From positions 24,309 through 88,308 of the IMG/VR virus record IMGVR_UViG_3300025849_000022: DNA of 64,000 nucleotides; one strand, 5' to 3'. The DNA is from a virus. Shown one piece after another: positions 35,630-43,007 of the stretch (the stretch's first letter is position 1; every line of letters begins with the position of its first letter). The translations under genes and the position numbers were made by a program. The notes beneath the pieces were generated by a model. That model was not told the DNA's origin. It worked only from the letters and a program-made list of their open reading frames with translations, and did no database searches.

Positions 35630-35936
35630 AATGTTGTGCTAATAATTTTGTAATTGCTGTTTGTCTTAATTCTTCTTTAACTTCTTCTGGTACAGGATCA
35701 GGTTGCACTTGCATTTCACCTTCGCCTATTTCGTACACACCAACACCTTCTTCAATATCTTTTTTAGCCATTGCTAATTGCATACGTTCTCTATATTCAA
35801 AATTTGCTTCGTTAATATATTCTTCTAATTGCCTAAATGCAGGATAGTTTGGATTTGCAGTTAGCAACTTCTTAGACAACGTATCAATATGGTTAAGAAG
35901 TGCTTCGTCATCGTAGTTACTAAAATCGTTAAACAT
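35607..35936 (-). CDS. Hypothetical helical protein (109 aa)
   Basis: Unrecognised. Mostly charged helices, with a short VGVYEIGEGEMQV turn in the centre. It sits in the same operon and overlaps both neighbours. No motif, signal or membrane segment. Confidence 0.6.
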   Translation of the reverse strand: MFNDFSNYDDEALLNHIDTLSKKLLTANPNYPAFRQLEEYINEANFEYRERMQLAMAKKDIEEGVGVYEIGEGEMQVQPDPVPEEVKEELRQTAITKLLAQHYVYNNKK

Positions 35937-36219
35937 TCTTTACCTTTAGTAGATACTTGTAGTAATCTTTTTTGTTCTTAAAACCTATTTGTCTTCCTCT
36001 AATCATTACATTATATATCTTTAACTTTTCTTTTTTACAAAACTCTCTTGATAAATGTTTGTGTTCATTACTATTTATGGGGGCCTTGTACTCAAAGGAC
36101 TCCCATAGTGATATCATTCCAGCGGTACGCTCTTCAAGTGTAGCATCTAATTTACCAAAGATAATATTGCTTTCTTCGTCAGAGTAAACTTGACTCAGTT
36201 GTTTCGTAAAATTTGTCAT
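35929..36219 (-). CDS. Hypothetical basic protein (96 aa)
   Basis: Unrecognised. An acidic N-terminal half is followed by a Lys-rich C-terminal half (KKEKLKIYNVMIRGRQIGFK), which could bind nucleic acid. It overlaps the VOC-like gene upstream by 41 bases, a large but frame-compatible overlap. Confidence 0.55.
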   Translation of the reverse strand: MTNFTKQLSQVYSDEESNIIFGKLDATLEERTAGMISLWESFEYKAPINSNEHKHLSREFCKKEKLKIYNVMIRGRQIGFKNKKDYYKYLLKVKNV

Positions 36220-37012
36220 AGTTAGTTTGACTCAATGTATTAAATGCAAAACGTTGGCTAAAGATCATGTCTAAGTTTGGTAAGGCATTCTTAACACAAA
36301 ACTCAATAGCAAAATTTTGATTCCGGCCTCCTATAGATAGTTGGTAATTATTAATAATACTTTCTGTAAATCCTGCAGGTAATTTGTAATTATTTAACTT
36401 TGATCTACCTGGATTGACTATGTTATAGTCTTCAAAAGACAGTTGTGACCTAAGGTGTTTAATGTCCCTTACGCCTACATACGCCGTCTGTAACGCATTA
36501 TAATCTGCCTCTACGAACTTAATAATGCTTCTGTTGTTAGGACTTGTTAAAAGGGTGTATTTTTCCTCTTGTTCCTGGATTTGCCATTCCCAATTAGACA
36601 TATAAAAGTTTATAGTTTCTTCCATATTATTTGTATGATACACTAGACCATAAAAATTAATTAGTTCACTTGGAGTAACTTGACGAACATTTTTTCTATC
36701 GAAGGAGTCATTAAGATATGATTCCATTGCATGTTCGCCGGCAACTGTTAATGAAAAACCATTTGGATCTTCTAATTCTTGGAACCCATCGGGTTCATCA
36801 CTGTAAAATCCTAATCCATATATACCACTGCTTTCATTTATAACTGTTTTTACATGCAGTATTACGCCACCAGCGGTATGCCAAGATGATATATCTTCCA
36901 AACTTTCGTTTGCTTGTCTAAAGCCTAGTGATAAAAAGTTGTCAAATATGTCAGGATCTTGTATTGAATTTTTATATTTTAAGAATGTTAGATCAATCGA
37001 TGGTTTTGTCAT
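36179..37012 (-). CDS. VOC (glyoxalase/dioxygenase)-fold protein (277 aa)
   Basis: The phrase FYGLVYHTNNMEETINFYMSNW is typical of a VOC beta-alpha-beta repeat (H..N...FY..), and the N-terminal half has a second similar module (GGVILHVKTV, GFYSDEPDGFQELEDPNGF). VOC proteins include glyoxalases, dioxygenases and resistance proteins; the metal ligands are not clear here. The start at 37012 is supported by GAGGAG; the frame to 37081 would overlap the small Cys-rich gene. Function unknown. Confidence 0.55.
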   Translation of the reverse strand: MTKPSIDLTFLKYKNSIQDPDIFDNFLSLGFRQANESLEDISSWHTAGGVILHVKTVINESSGIYGLGFYSDEPDGFQELEDPNGFSLTVAGEHAMESYLNDSFDRKNVRQVTPSELINFYGLVYHTNNMEETINFYMSNWEWQIQEQEEKYTLLTSPNNRSIIKFVEADYNALQTAYVGVRDIKHLRSQLSFEDYNIVNPGRSKLNNYKLPAGFTESIINNYQLSIGGRNQNFAIEFCVKNALPNLDMIFSQRFAFNTLSQTNYDKFYETTESSLL

Positions 37013-37157
37013 TGTCCTGCTCCTCAGCAGTATCGCAAGACTGGCAACATTCTGGTGTTCCGCATAAGGCATGGAGCACACCGTCTTCGTCGTAGCCTTC
37101 TTTGTTTACTTTCTTAGGTGTATAGATTTTTGGTTGAAATTCTTTTAATTGGTCCAT
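36993..37157 (-). CDS. Small Cys-rich protein (54 aa)
   Basis: Short gene starting MDQLKEFQPKIY and ending NDKTID. Four Cys (C32, C37, C38, C41 in LCGTPECCQSC) could bind zinc or an Fe-S centre. The ATG is exactly 5 bases after GATAAATA, giving strong start evidence and a leaderless late mRNA. It overlaps the VOC-like gene by 20 bases. Confidence 0.7.
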   Translation of the reverse strand: MDQLKEFQPKIYTPKKVNKEGYDEDGVLHALCGTPECCQSCDTAEEQDNDKTID

Positions 37158-37162
37158 ACAGA

Positions 37163-37170
37163 TATTTATC
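37163..37170 (-). promoter_or_regulatory. Late promoter, leaderless
   Basis: GATAAATA, TCTGT, ATG 37157, immediately downstream of the clpP stop codon. Confidence 0.8.
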
Positions 37171-37177
37171 TGTTTTA

Positions 37178-37768
37178 CTATGGACGTTTGTCAACAATCT
37201 CGTCTATCAACCCATACTCTAATGCCTCAGTGGCAGTCATAAAGTTATCACGTTCAATATCCTTATTAACTTCATCAAACGTTTTACCTTTACTATTATG
37301 CTTTACATAAATCTCTGTTAATTCTGTTCGCATTCTGCGTATTTCTTGTGCCGCAATTTCGATGTCTGTTTGCTGTCCTCTTGCACCACCACTTGGTTGA
37401 TGTATCATATGTCTTGCTTTTGGTAGCATATATCTTTTACCAGGTGCTCCTGCTGTTGCAAGTAAACTGCCCATACTACATGCCTGGCCCATCACAATAG
37501 TTGATACATCTGATTTAATGTATTGCATTGTGTCGTACATTGCCATACCACTTGTAACTACTCCGCCTGGAGAGTTGATATAAAAATTAATATCTTCACT
37601 GCTGTCTTCTGCTTCTAAGAATAGTAACTGAGCACAAATGCTATTTGATACTTGGTCGTTTACTTCGCCGTTTAAAAATACAATTCTTTCTTTTAAAAGT
37701 CTGCTGTAGATATCGTAACTACGCTCTCCGCCTGCTACTTTCTCTACTACATAAGGTATAAAATTCAT
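37178..37768 (-). CDS. clpP: ClpP protease
   Basis: The 196-aa serine protease has all catalytic residues: Ser98 in GQACSMGSL, His123 in MIHQPSGG and Asp174 in ERDNFM. Length and the FINSPGG-type segment (YINSPGG) match bacterial ClpP; oligomerisation helices are intact. It forms tetradecamers that degrade proteins unfolded by ClpA or ClpX. The phage ClpA at 19837 keeps the docking loop, so a phage ClpAP or mixed complex with host ClpP is plausible. GGAG ribosome site; 8 bases after the Asn-synthetase-like gene. Confidence 0.95.
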   Translation of the reverse strand: MNFIPYVVEKVAGGERSYDIYSRLLKERIVFLNGEVNDQVSNSICAQLLFLEAEDSSEDINFYINSPGGVVTSGMAMYDTMQYIKSDVSTIVMGQACSMGSLLATAGAPGKRYMLPKARHMIHQPSGGARGQQTDIEIAAQEIRRMRTELTEIYVKHNSKGKTFDEVNKDIERDNFMTATEALEYGLIDEIVDKRP

Positions 37769-37776
37769 TGTTGCTC

Positions 37777-38907
37777 CTAGTTAATATCTCCCCACCTTCT
37801 TTTGTTTGGCGGGAATGCTTTGTAGTTATTTATAGATTCATATTTTTGATCTGGTACCATTTTGATGATATCAGGAAAAGTGTTTTCTATAATAACTTTG
37901 TGTATTGTACTATGAAATGTTTGTTGCGTCAAGTCATTAACAGATAGACCTAACATTAATTGTGGTATTTCTGGCACTCGCCATGGTGATATTATATTGT
38001 GATAGTCTATAGAAAGTATTTCTTTGTTGTGTAATATTTGATTAAGTACAAATTTCTTTGCTTCAATTAAATCTGTACCTTCGTATATAGGAAAGTCGTC
38101 AGGTATAGTTTCGCTGATATGAAAATTATACAGGTAGGAGCCAGAATGTTTATTTAATTCTTCATGATAGTCTAAACCAAAGCAATTCATTATAGAACTA
38201 GCATGGTGCGGAAACCTCAATGTTTCAATGCCTCCTGCAAATCCTGTTAGCATTGCTGTAAAAGGTTCACCAACTAAACATTCTTTATAGGCAATATATT
38301 TGTTTAAGTACTCATTATACAATGGTGTTCTATAATTTTTTGTGTGTATTTTAACAAGGTCAGGTATTTCTAATCCACTTGTAGAATAATTTATAGGTAT
38401 AGGAAATTTATATTTTTTGATAATTGCTAGGACTACTGCTGTATCTAACCCTCCGCTAAAAAACAATAAAGATTTATTATATTTAGAACAAGCAGATGAT
38501 ATTCTTTCTGCTATTTTTTCCTCTATTATATTTGCGGCTGATTCAAATGTTACATCTTTAAATTTAAAATCAGGAATAATTGATTCAGTGAAATGAGATT
38601 CACCGTCGTATTTAAAATGATCTATACTGCAAGGTGAGTTATTATTGTAGAAGCAATGATTATTAGTTAATAATAATCCTGTGTTATTATTAAAATATGT
38701 TTTACTTTGATGATAAAAAGGCATAGATATATCTATAGTGTTATCAGCAATATCAATTTTTACATATTCATACTCATGCCCTTTATAAAAACCTGTGTTA
38801 GTTGTTTTCCAATGACTATCTAGATAAAGGCAAACATTGTCATTCTTGTACATGCATGTTAAGAATTTTGGTTTAGGATAATCTTTCTTAGCAAGTAAGA
38901 ATATCAT
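37777..38907 (-). CDS. Asparagine-synthetase-type ATP-pyrophosphatase (376 aa)
   Basis: The C-terminal half has the PP-loop SGGLDTAV (151-158), the ATP-binding signature of asparagine synthetase and related amide-forming ligases. The N-terminal 130 residues do not show the Cys2 glutaminase of full AsnB, so ammonia would be the nitrogen source or the enzyme belongs to another branch (amidation of sugars or peptides). Overlaps the exonuclease gene by ATGA, in an early operon with it and clpP. Confidence 0.75.
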   Translation of the reverse strand: MIFLLAKKDYPKPKFLTCMYKNDNVCLYLDSHWKTTNTGFYKGHEYEYVKIDIADNTIDISMPFYHQSKTYFNNNTGLLLTNNHCFYNNNSPCSIDHFKYDGESHFTESIIPDFKFKDVTFESAANIIEEKIAERISSACSKYNKSLLFFSGGLDTAVVLAIIKKYKFPIPINYSTSGLEIPDLVKIHTKNYRTPLYNEYLNKYIAYKECLVGEPFTAMLTGFAGGIETLRFPHHASSIMNCFGLDYHEELNKHSGSYLYNFHISETIPDDFPIYEGTDLIEAKKFVLNQILHNKEILSIDYHNIISPWRVPEIPQLMLGLSVNDLTQQTFHSTIHKVIIENTFPDIIKMVPDQKYESINNYKAFPPNKRRWGDIN

Positions 38908-39443
38908 CTTCCCTCAATAGACCAGTGTTGATAAACACCTTGTACACATACTGCTTGGTAGTATGCGTCTTCGTCTGCACTATGTAAATTCTGTTGTATG
39001 GCTTTGCGTGGATCAACAGGCATCATATTAAATATTGTTCTGCAATCCATTACTTGCCAGAAGGCCCAATTCATGTGATGATCAAACTGCTTGTATAAAT
39101 TCTCTAATATTACCATATCGAACTGAGGACCTTGACACCATATTTTATCAACACCCACTAAATATTTATTGAGATCTTTAAAAAACACTTCAAGTGGTAC
39201 CCTGCCTTCCTCTGTGAATGCTTCGTCTTGAATATGTTGTGGTTGTCCTGCCCACCATTGCAATGTACTTTCAAGCACACTTCTATCAGCAGTCATTTGC
39301 TCATCAGCACTAGGTCGCCAAAGTGTTTTAGCATGTGGGTCTGTTAGTTTATACGGATCAAACTTTACTGCACCTACAGACAATACAACACAATCAGGCT
39401 CAGTGCCTAGTGTTTCTATATCTATCATTGCATGTGTGGCCAT
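38904..39443 (-). CDS. DEDDh 3'-5' exonuclease (DexA-like)
   Basis: The 179-aa exonuclease has motif I DIETLG (8-13), motif II in CQGPQFDM and motif III HSADEDAYY with the H...D pair. Similar to the phage ExoA/DexA and DnaQ-like nucleases, which degrade single-stranded DNA or RNA ends and may help degrade host DNA. It is expressed from a sigma70-like promoter, so early; it leads the operon with the Asn-synthetase-like gene and clpP. Confidence 0.88.
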   Translation of the reverse strand: MATHAMIDIETLGTEPDCVVLSVGAVKFDPYKLTDPHAKTLWRPSADEQMTADRSVLESTLQWWAGQPQHIQDEAFTEEGRVPLEVFFKDLNKYLVGVDKIWCQGPQFDMVILENLYKQFDHHMNWAFWQVMDCRTIFNMMPVDPRKAIQQNLHSADEDAYYQAVCVQGVYQHWSIEGR

Positions 39444-39465
39444 ACGAATACTCCAGTAAAGTACT

Positions 39466-39494
39466 ATTATATGGAATTTTTATAGAAAAGTCAA
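39466..39494 (-). promoter_or_regulatory. Sigma70-like promoter for exonuclease-clpP unit
   Basis: TTGACT, 17 bp, TATAAT, leader with GGAG before ATG 39443. The -35 box lies in the end of the prolyl-hydroxylase-like gene. Confidence 0.8.
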
Positions 39495-40109
39495 GTCTTT
39501 TTTGCTTAACCAAGTAATAAATGATCTGCGTTCGCCGGAAGTTACTTCGGTGATCTCATGTGGAACATGACCGCCATTAAATAAACACACAAAGCCTTTT
39601 AGTTTAGGCAAAATCCAGTCACCTATAACAACATCTCCGCCAGTATATTCGTTTTCATCTGATAATTGAATAATCAATGTCCATTCACGTTTTTTAAGTA
39701 TTTCAGTATCACCGGAATCAATGTGGTTTTTCAAAAAGTCACCTGTTTGATATCTAATAACTTTTGCCCATTGATCAAAGTTACCACATACCCAATGATC
39801 CAACTTACTTTTTAAAAAGTCTCTAGCAATAATAACATCATTACCAAAGTAAGGATTTGAATGGGCATCAGCAAGGTCAACTCTGGTTTCAGTTCTTTTA
39901 CTCATATCTGGTCTGTATTTTTCCTCAACCTCAACAATTTTGTTGTCTTCCATAGAGATATTAAATACAGTTGCTTGATGAAAAGGATGTTTGGGAAATT
40001 GATTATAAATTATATCACACTCTTCTGGTGTAAATATTTGACCTTGTACTCTGTTAAGAACTCTGCGTTCAGGATTATGTTTAAAAAATTCCTCTTTAGA
40101 GGTAAACAC
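39480..40109 (-). CDS. Prolyl-4-hydroxylase-type 2OG/Fe(II) oxygenase
   Basis: The 209-aa protein has the double-stranded beta-helix signature: HID (H129, D131), the FNGGHVPHEI segment with the second metal His (H184 or H181), and Arg in SGERRSF (R194/R195) for 2-oxoglutarate. TGGDVVIGD is typical of the P4Hc family, which hydroxylates proline (or lysine) in proteins. A collagen-like fibre is encoded by this phage at 14558. The start is GTG in TAGTG, overlapping the stop of the Gly-rich protein gene. Confidence 0.85.
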   Translation of the reverse strand: MFTSKEEFFKHNPERRVLNRVQGQIFTPEECDIIYNQFPKHPFHQATVFNISMEDNKIVEVEEKYRPDMSKRTETRVDLADAHSNPYFGNDVIIARDFLKSKLDHWVCGNFDQWAKVIRYQTGDFLKNHIDSGDTEILKKREWTLIIQLSDENEYTGGDVVIGDWILPKLKGFVCLFNGGHVPHEITEVTSGERRSFITWLSKKDLTFL

Positions 40110-41017
40110 TATTCTTCCTCGTATTCTAGTTCGTCTATTTGATTTTGAATGTTGCGGATTGCGTCTTCGAATGGTTCTTCTAATTGATATATAGCAGACT
40201 CTAATTCATTTTTTAATTCTAATACTTTGCTTTCATCGTATTTGTCTAACTCTAAACCTACATCTTCTGCTATGCCGGCCAACTTAGACATAATTTCAAT
40301 ATGTGTATCTACATACTTGATAGTTTTGGTTGTATCTCTTGCCATACCCAAAGCACCTTCTAACTTGTAAAGTTTATCTTCTAATGCTTCTTTACTAGGT
40401 TGCTCTTGTAAGTTATTAATGTTTTCTGTGATACCAAACTCAGGCATATTAATAAACTTACCATTAAATTCTACTTTGATATGCTCAGGCTTAACACCGT
40501 TTTTTAACTGAGACGTTATGTTTCTACTTACCTCATATTGATCTCTAAATCTAAATGGATTAATCCAATCTGATTTACCAGATGCATCTGTTGTGTATAT
40601 ATGTATAGCAAATATATCGCTTTTTGTTTGCTTTTGCTTAAACTTATCTTGTGCATCAATTACATCGCCCTCATAGATACCGTCTTTGACTGTACCTACT
40701 TTTGCTTTTTTCTTTTTCTTTTTCTTTGATGAACCTTTTGAACCCCAGTAGCCTCCGTAACCTGCAAAGTAACCGCCTCGTGATGTAGTAGGTTCTGAAG
40801 AAGTGGAGTCAGCGGATGGAGTAGCATCAGAGCCACCACCTTCTGCAGACCCACCGTCTCCACTTGAACTTGTTGCACTACCACCAGCAGTTGCACCACC
40901 AGAGCCACCAGCGGCTCCGCCACCTGCTCCAGCACCACCGCCACCTCCGGCGTCTGCCATTAATTTCTTGTACTTGATACTATCCTTAATGGCTTCTATT
41001 ACTTCGTCGTATTTCAT
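40109..41017 (-). CDS. Gly/Ala/Ser-rich linker protein (302 aa)
   Basis: A 20-residue N-terminal helix is followed by about 75 residues of Gly/Ala/Ser/Thr repeats (a flexible arm), a run of eight Lys, then a compact domain (about 110-200) and a coiled coil to the end. The organisation suits a virion or baseplate component with a movable arm. Function unknown. It follows a 103-aa zinc-motif protein by one base. Confidence 0.65.
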   Translation of the reverse strand: MKYDEVIEAIKDSIKYKKLMADAGGGGGAGAGGGAAGGSGGATAGGSATSSSGDGGSAEGGGSDATPSADSTSSEPTTSRGGYFAGYGGYWGSKGSSKKKKKKKAKVGTVKDGIYEGDVIDAQDKFKQKQTKSDIFAIHIYTTDASGKSDWINPFRFRDQYEVSRNITSQLKNGVKPEHIKVEFNGKFINMPEFGITENINNLQEQPSKEALEDKLYKLEGALGMARDTTKTIKYVDTHIEIMSKLAGIAEDVGLELDKYDESKVLELKNELESAIYQLEEPFEDAIRNIQNQIDELEYEEE

Positions 41018-41018
41018 A

Positions 41019-41330
41019 TTAGTACGTTGCGTCTAATGTTTCTATTTCTTCTCGAGTTAGATCTGAATCTGCTAATGTACTTGCATCGTATCCTGTTGCT
41101 TTATGTAAAGTTTCATTCTCGATATGCTCAAAGTATTGTGTTGTAGTTCCTGAAACATCTCTACAAAAAATACATTTGTATACTGTTTCATCAACCGGTG
41201 TATTACCAGTTGCCGCTGGTGATTCTTTAGCGGCCGCTAATGCTACATCTGGATCTACACCTTTTGCAACCATGTCATCTCTAATCTTTTGCCATGTATC
41301 TAATGGCGTTGCTAATGTATAGTGACTCAT
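41019..41330 (-). CDS. Small protein with C2H2-like zinc motif (103 aa)
   Basis: Contains KCIFCRDVSGTTTQYFEHIE followed by an H, giving a Cys-x2-Cys...His...His arrangement compatible with a zinc finger. The N-terminal part is helical (TWQKIRDDMVAKG). The ribosome site GAGGAAT is well placed. Part of a late group led by the small membrane protein at 41497. Function unknown. Confidence 0.65.
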   Translation of the reverse strand: MSHYTLATPLDTWQKIRDDMVAKGVDPDVALAAAKESPAATGNTPVDETVYKCIFCRDVSGTTTQYFEHIENETLHKATGYDASTLADSDLTREEIETLDATY

Positions 41331-41332
41331 TA

Positions 41333-41497
41333 TTATTCCTCTTTATAAACAGTCCAGGCACCATATGCAATCATGCCCCAACCTATTAAACTTGTTGGTA
41401 TTAATATCATTACAATACCTCCACCTATTAGGACTGCTCCGTCCCAACTGGTTCTCTCTTGTGTTCTGTCAAATATCCAATCTTTAAGATTATTCAT
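41333..41497 (-). CDS. Small membrane protein (54 aa)
   Basis: Short gene, starting MNNLKDWIFDRTQERTSW and ending AWTVYKEE. Residues 20-49 form one or two hydrophobic segments rich in Gly and Ile. AGGAG lies 7 bases upstream of the ATG, and GATAAATA at 41520-41527. It ends 2 bases before the start of the zinc-motif gene. Confidence 0.75.
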   Translation of the reverse strand: MNNLKDWIFDRTQERTSWDGAVLIGGGIVMILIPTSLIGWGMIAYGAWTVYKEE

Positions 41498-41519
41498 TGT
41501 GATCTCCTATTTGTAATAG

Positions 41520-41527
41520 TATTTATC
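41520..41527 (-). promoter_or_regulatory. Late promoter
   Basis: GATAAATA on the minus strand about 22 bases before ATG 41497; the leader contains AGGAG. It overlaps the stop of the lipase gene by one base. Confidence 0.75.
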
Positions 41528-42342
41528 TACTTACCTTGTGGAGACTCTTCATCTAGGTTATCTACATGCTGAACATAATGTGGCATACCGTGATCTGCTA
41601 CAAAATCAAAGAATTTAAACTGTTTACAAGCGGCCCAAAAGCCTCTCCAGCCGTCTTTGATCCTTTGCCATATAGTTAAATTTCTAATATTACCAAAACT
41701 ATTGATATACATTAGTTTACCGCCATGTACAAACCCAAATAAAGCAGGTGGTACTCTTGGAACTATATCATTATTATTAACATATCTGTGATAAGAACCA
41801 ATCTTACATCCTTCCAGGTGTCTTCTAAACTTTCTAGTTCCTACTCTAGGTTGACCGAACGTTTTTAATTCCTCTACAGGTATTTTATCATGGCATAGCA
41901 TCTCTGCTACTAATACTGCCATTGCTCCACCTAAACTGTGTCCACACACATATACTTTTTCTTTATTCTTTCTGCCGTCTTTGACTGCTTTAAGAATACC
42001 TGGATAGACTTTGTTAGCCTCTTCCCAGAATCCTGAATGCACCATGCCGTTTCTATCATGTCTTACAGGTATTGTTTTTAAGTCTGCTAACACATCTGCA
42101 AACTGAGATGGCTCAGTTCCTCTACATGCTACAACTATTTTACCTGTTCCAAAATAAACCCATGCTTGAGCATTTTCTACAGAAACAAATACAGGATTCT
42201 TTTTACCAAATCCAGGAGGTCGTTTCTTTTGTCTTTCAGGATCATCTGGATCAAGGTAACTACGCCCTGCCAGTCTTGCCATTACTTTGGCTTGTGATAT
42301 CTCTTCCAGATTGTCAGAGATAAGTTTGTTTTCATTGCTCAT
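41527..42342 (-). CDS. Class 3 lipase-like serine hydrolase
   Basis: The 271-aa alpha/beta hydrolase has nucleophile Ser136 in GHSLGGA, Asp192 in NNDIVPRVPP and His206 in FVHGG, the Lipase_3 triad, together with ACRGTE near the oxyanion strand. No signal peptide, so it would act in the cytoplasm or after lysis. Possible roles are lipid breakdown at lysis or for host lipid remodelling; a second hydrolase is at 61162-61800. Late promoter with a GGAG site. Confidence 0.9.
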   Translation of the reverse strand: MSNENKLISDNLEEISQAKVMARLAGRSYLDPDDPERQKKRPPGFGKKNPVFVSVENAQAWVYFGTGKIVVACRGTEPSQFADVLADLKTIPVRHDRNGMVHSGFWEEANKVYPGILKAVKDGRKNKEKVYVCGHSLGGAMAVLVAEMLCHDKIPVEELKTFGQPRVGTRKFRRHLEGCKIGSYHRYVNNNDIVPRVPPALFGFVHGGKLMYINSFGNIRNLTIWQRIKDGWRGFWAACKQFKFFDFVADHGMPHYVQHVDNLDEESPQGK

Positions 42343-42367
42343 AATTACTCCTACCTAATTATGCTAG

Positions 42368-42387
42368 TATTTATCTATCGATAAATA
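42368..42387. promoter_or_regulatory. Back-to-back divergent late promoters
   Basis: GATAAATA on the minus strand (42368-42375) and on the plus strand (42380-42387), 4 bp apart, forming a palindrome. They serve the lipase gene and the 33-aa plus-strand gene. Confidence 0.8.
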
Positions 42388-42413
42388 AGAATATTACTGT
42401 AGGAGTAATTTAA

Positions 42414-42515
42414 ATGGTAACTGAATTAGTTCCGTATTCTTTTAAGAAAGATATGTTGTTGGTCTGCTCTATAGGACTCAACATAGGATTTATTATAGGC
42501 ATTCTGCTTATATAA
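42414..42515 (+). CDS. Tiny membrane protein (33 aa)
   Basis: Starts MVTELVPYSFKKD, then one hydrophobic helix (MLLVCSIGLNIGFIIGILLI). AGGAG is 8 bases upstream of the ATG and a late promoter lies 26 bases further up. A hairpin terminator follows the stop at once. The unit is monocistronic and on the plus strand. Role unknown. Confidence 0.65.
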   Translation: MVTELVPYSFKKDMLLVCSIGLNIGFIIGILLI

Positions 42516-42517
42516 GA

Positions 42518-42541
42518 AAAGCCCCACTAAAGTGAGGCTTT
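42518..42541. terminator. Bidirectional terminator hairpin
   Basis: Ten-base stem AAAGCCCCAC / GTGAGGCTTT with TAAA loop (one mismatch in plus, a G-T pair in minus). It serves the 33-aa plus gene and, with a better T-run, the minus-strand unit at 42590-42973. Confidence 0.65.
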
Positions 42542-42589
42542 ATAATTGTATCTGATATAACCTTTGCTCTGGGCAAGAGTGATATTACT

Positions 42590-42766
42590 TTAGAATCTTA
42601 AGATAGGTTCAATTGCGAGGTACATAAACCAGACCATAAAGGCTAAGCCACTAAACGTGAAGCACGTCTCTCCGTCTGGACAATACTTCTCTTTGAAGTC
42701 TGCCAAAAATTTGGGTAAATCTGTAAAGGTTTCAGAAACAAAACTTTTAATTGTATCTGTTGTCAT
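42590..42766 (-). CDS. Small membrane protein with long structured leader (58 aa)
   Basis: Starts MTTDTIKSFVSETF and ends YLAIEPILRF. Cys29 and Cys35 flank a charged loop (KYCPDGETCFTF), followed by a hydrophobic segment. AGGAG precedes the ATG at a normal distance. The leader between the late promoter and the gene is about 200 bases of hairpins. Confidence 0.7.
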   Translation of the reverse strand: MTTDTIKSFVSETFTDLPKFLADFKEKYCPDGETCFTFSGLAFMVWFMYLAIEPILRF

Positions 42767-42973
42767 TATATTCTCCTAGTCTAATTACAATTAGCACTAG
42801 TCATTCACAGATTCTTACGAACTCTGCTCGGGGGTTAAAGTTCCTTAACTTTTGTGATTTCGTATGTTGTATCTTCGCATTGAGACCTACAGCGGATACT
42901 TACCGCTACAACCGACAATCAATCAACCGTCCCGTTGTGGAAGAGACCAATGATCTTCCAAAGAGTATTTATC
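42767..42973 (-). ncRNA. Structured late leader or small RNA (approx. 200 nt)
   Basis: After GATAAATA (42966-42973) the minus-strand transcript contains, in order: TGGAAGA/TCTTCCA hairpin, AGCGG/CCGCT hairpin, AAAGTT/AACTTT hairpin, CAGA(G)TTC/GAATCTG around a GTAA (GNRA) tetraloop, and an 11-base CTAGT.CTAATT/AATTAG.ACTAG hairpin just before the ribosome site. No long ORF exists. It could be a regulatory leader of the 58-aa gene or a processed small RNA. No known class was recognised. Confidence 0.5.
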
Positions 42974-43007
42974 TATCATTAACACATCAGTTAAGTTTTA
43001 TGGTATT

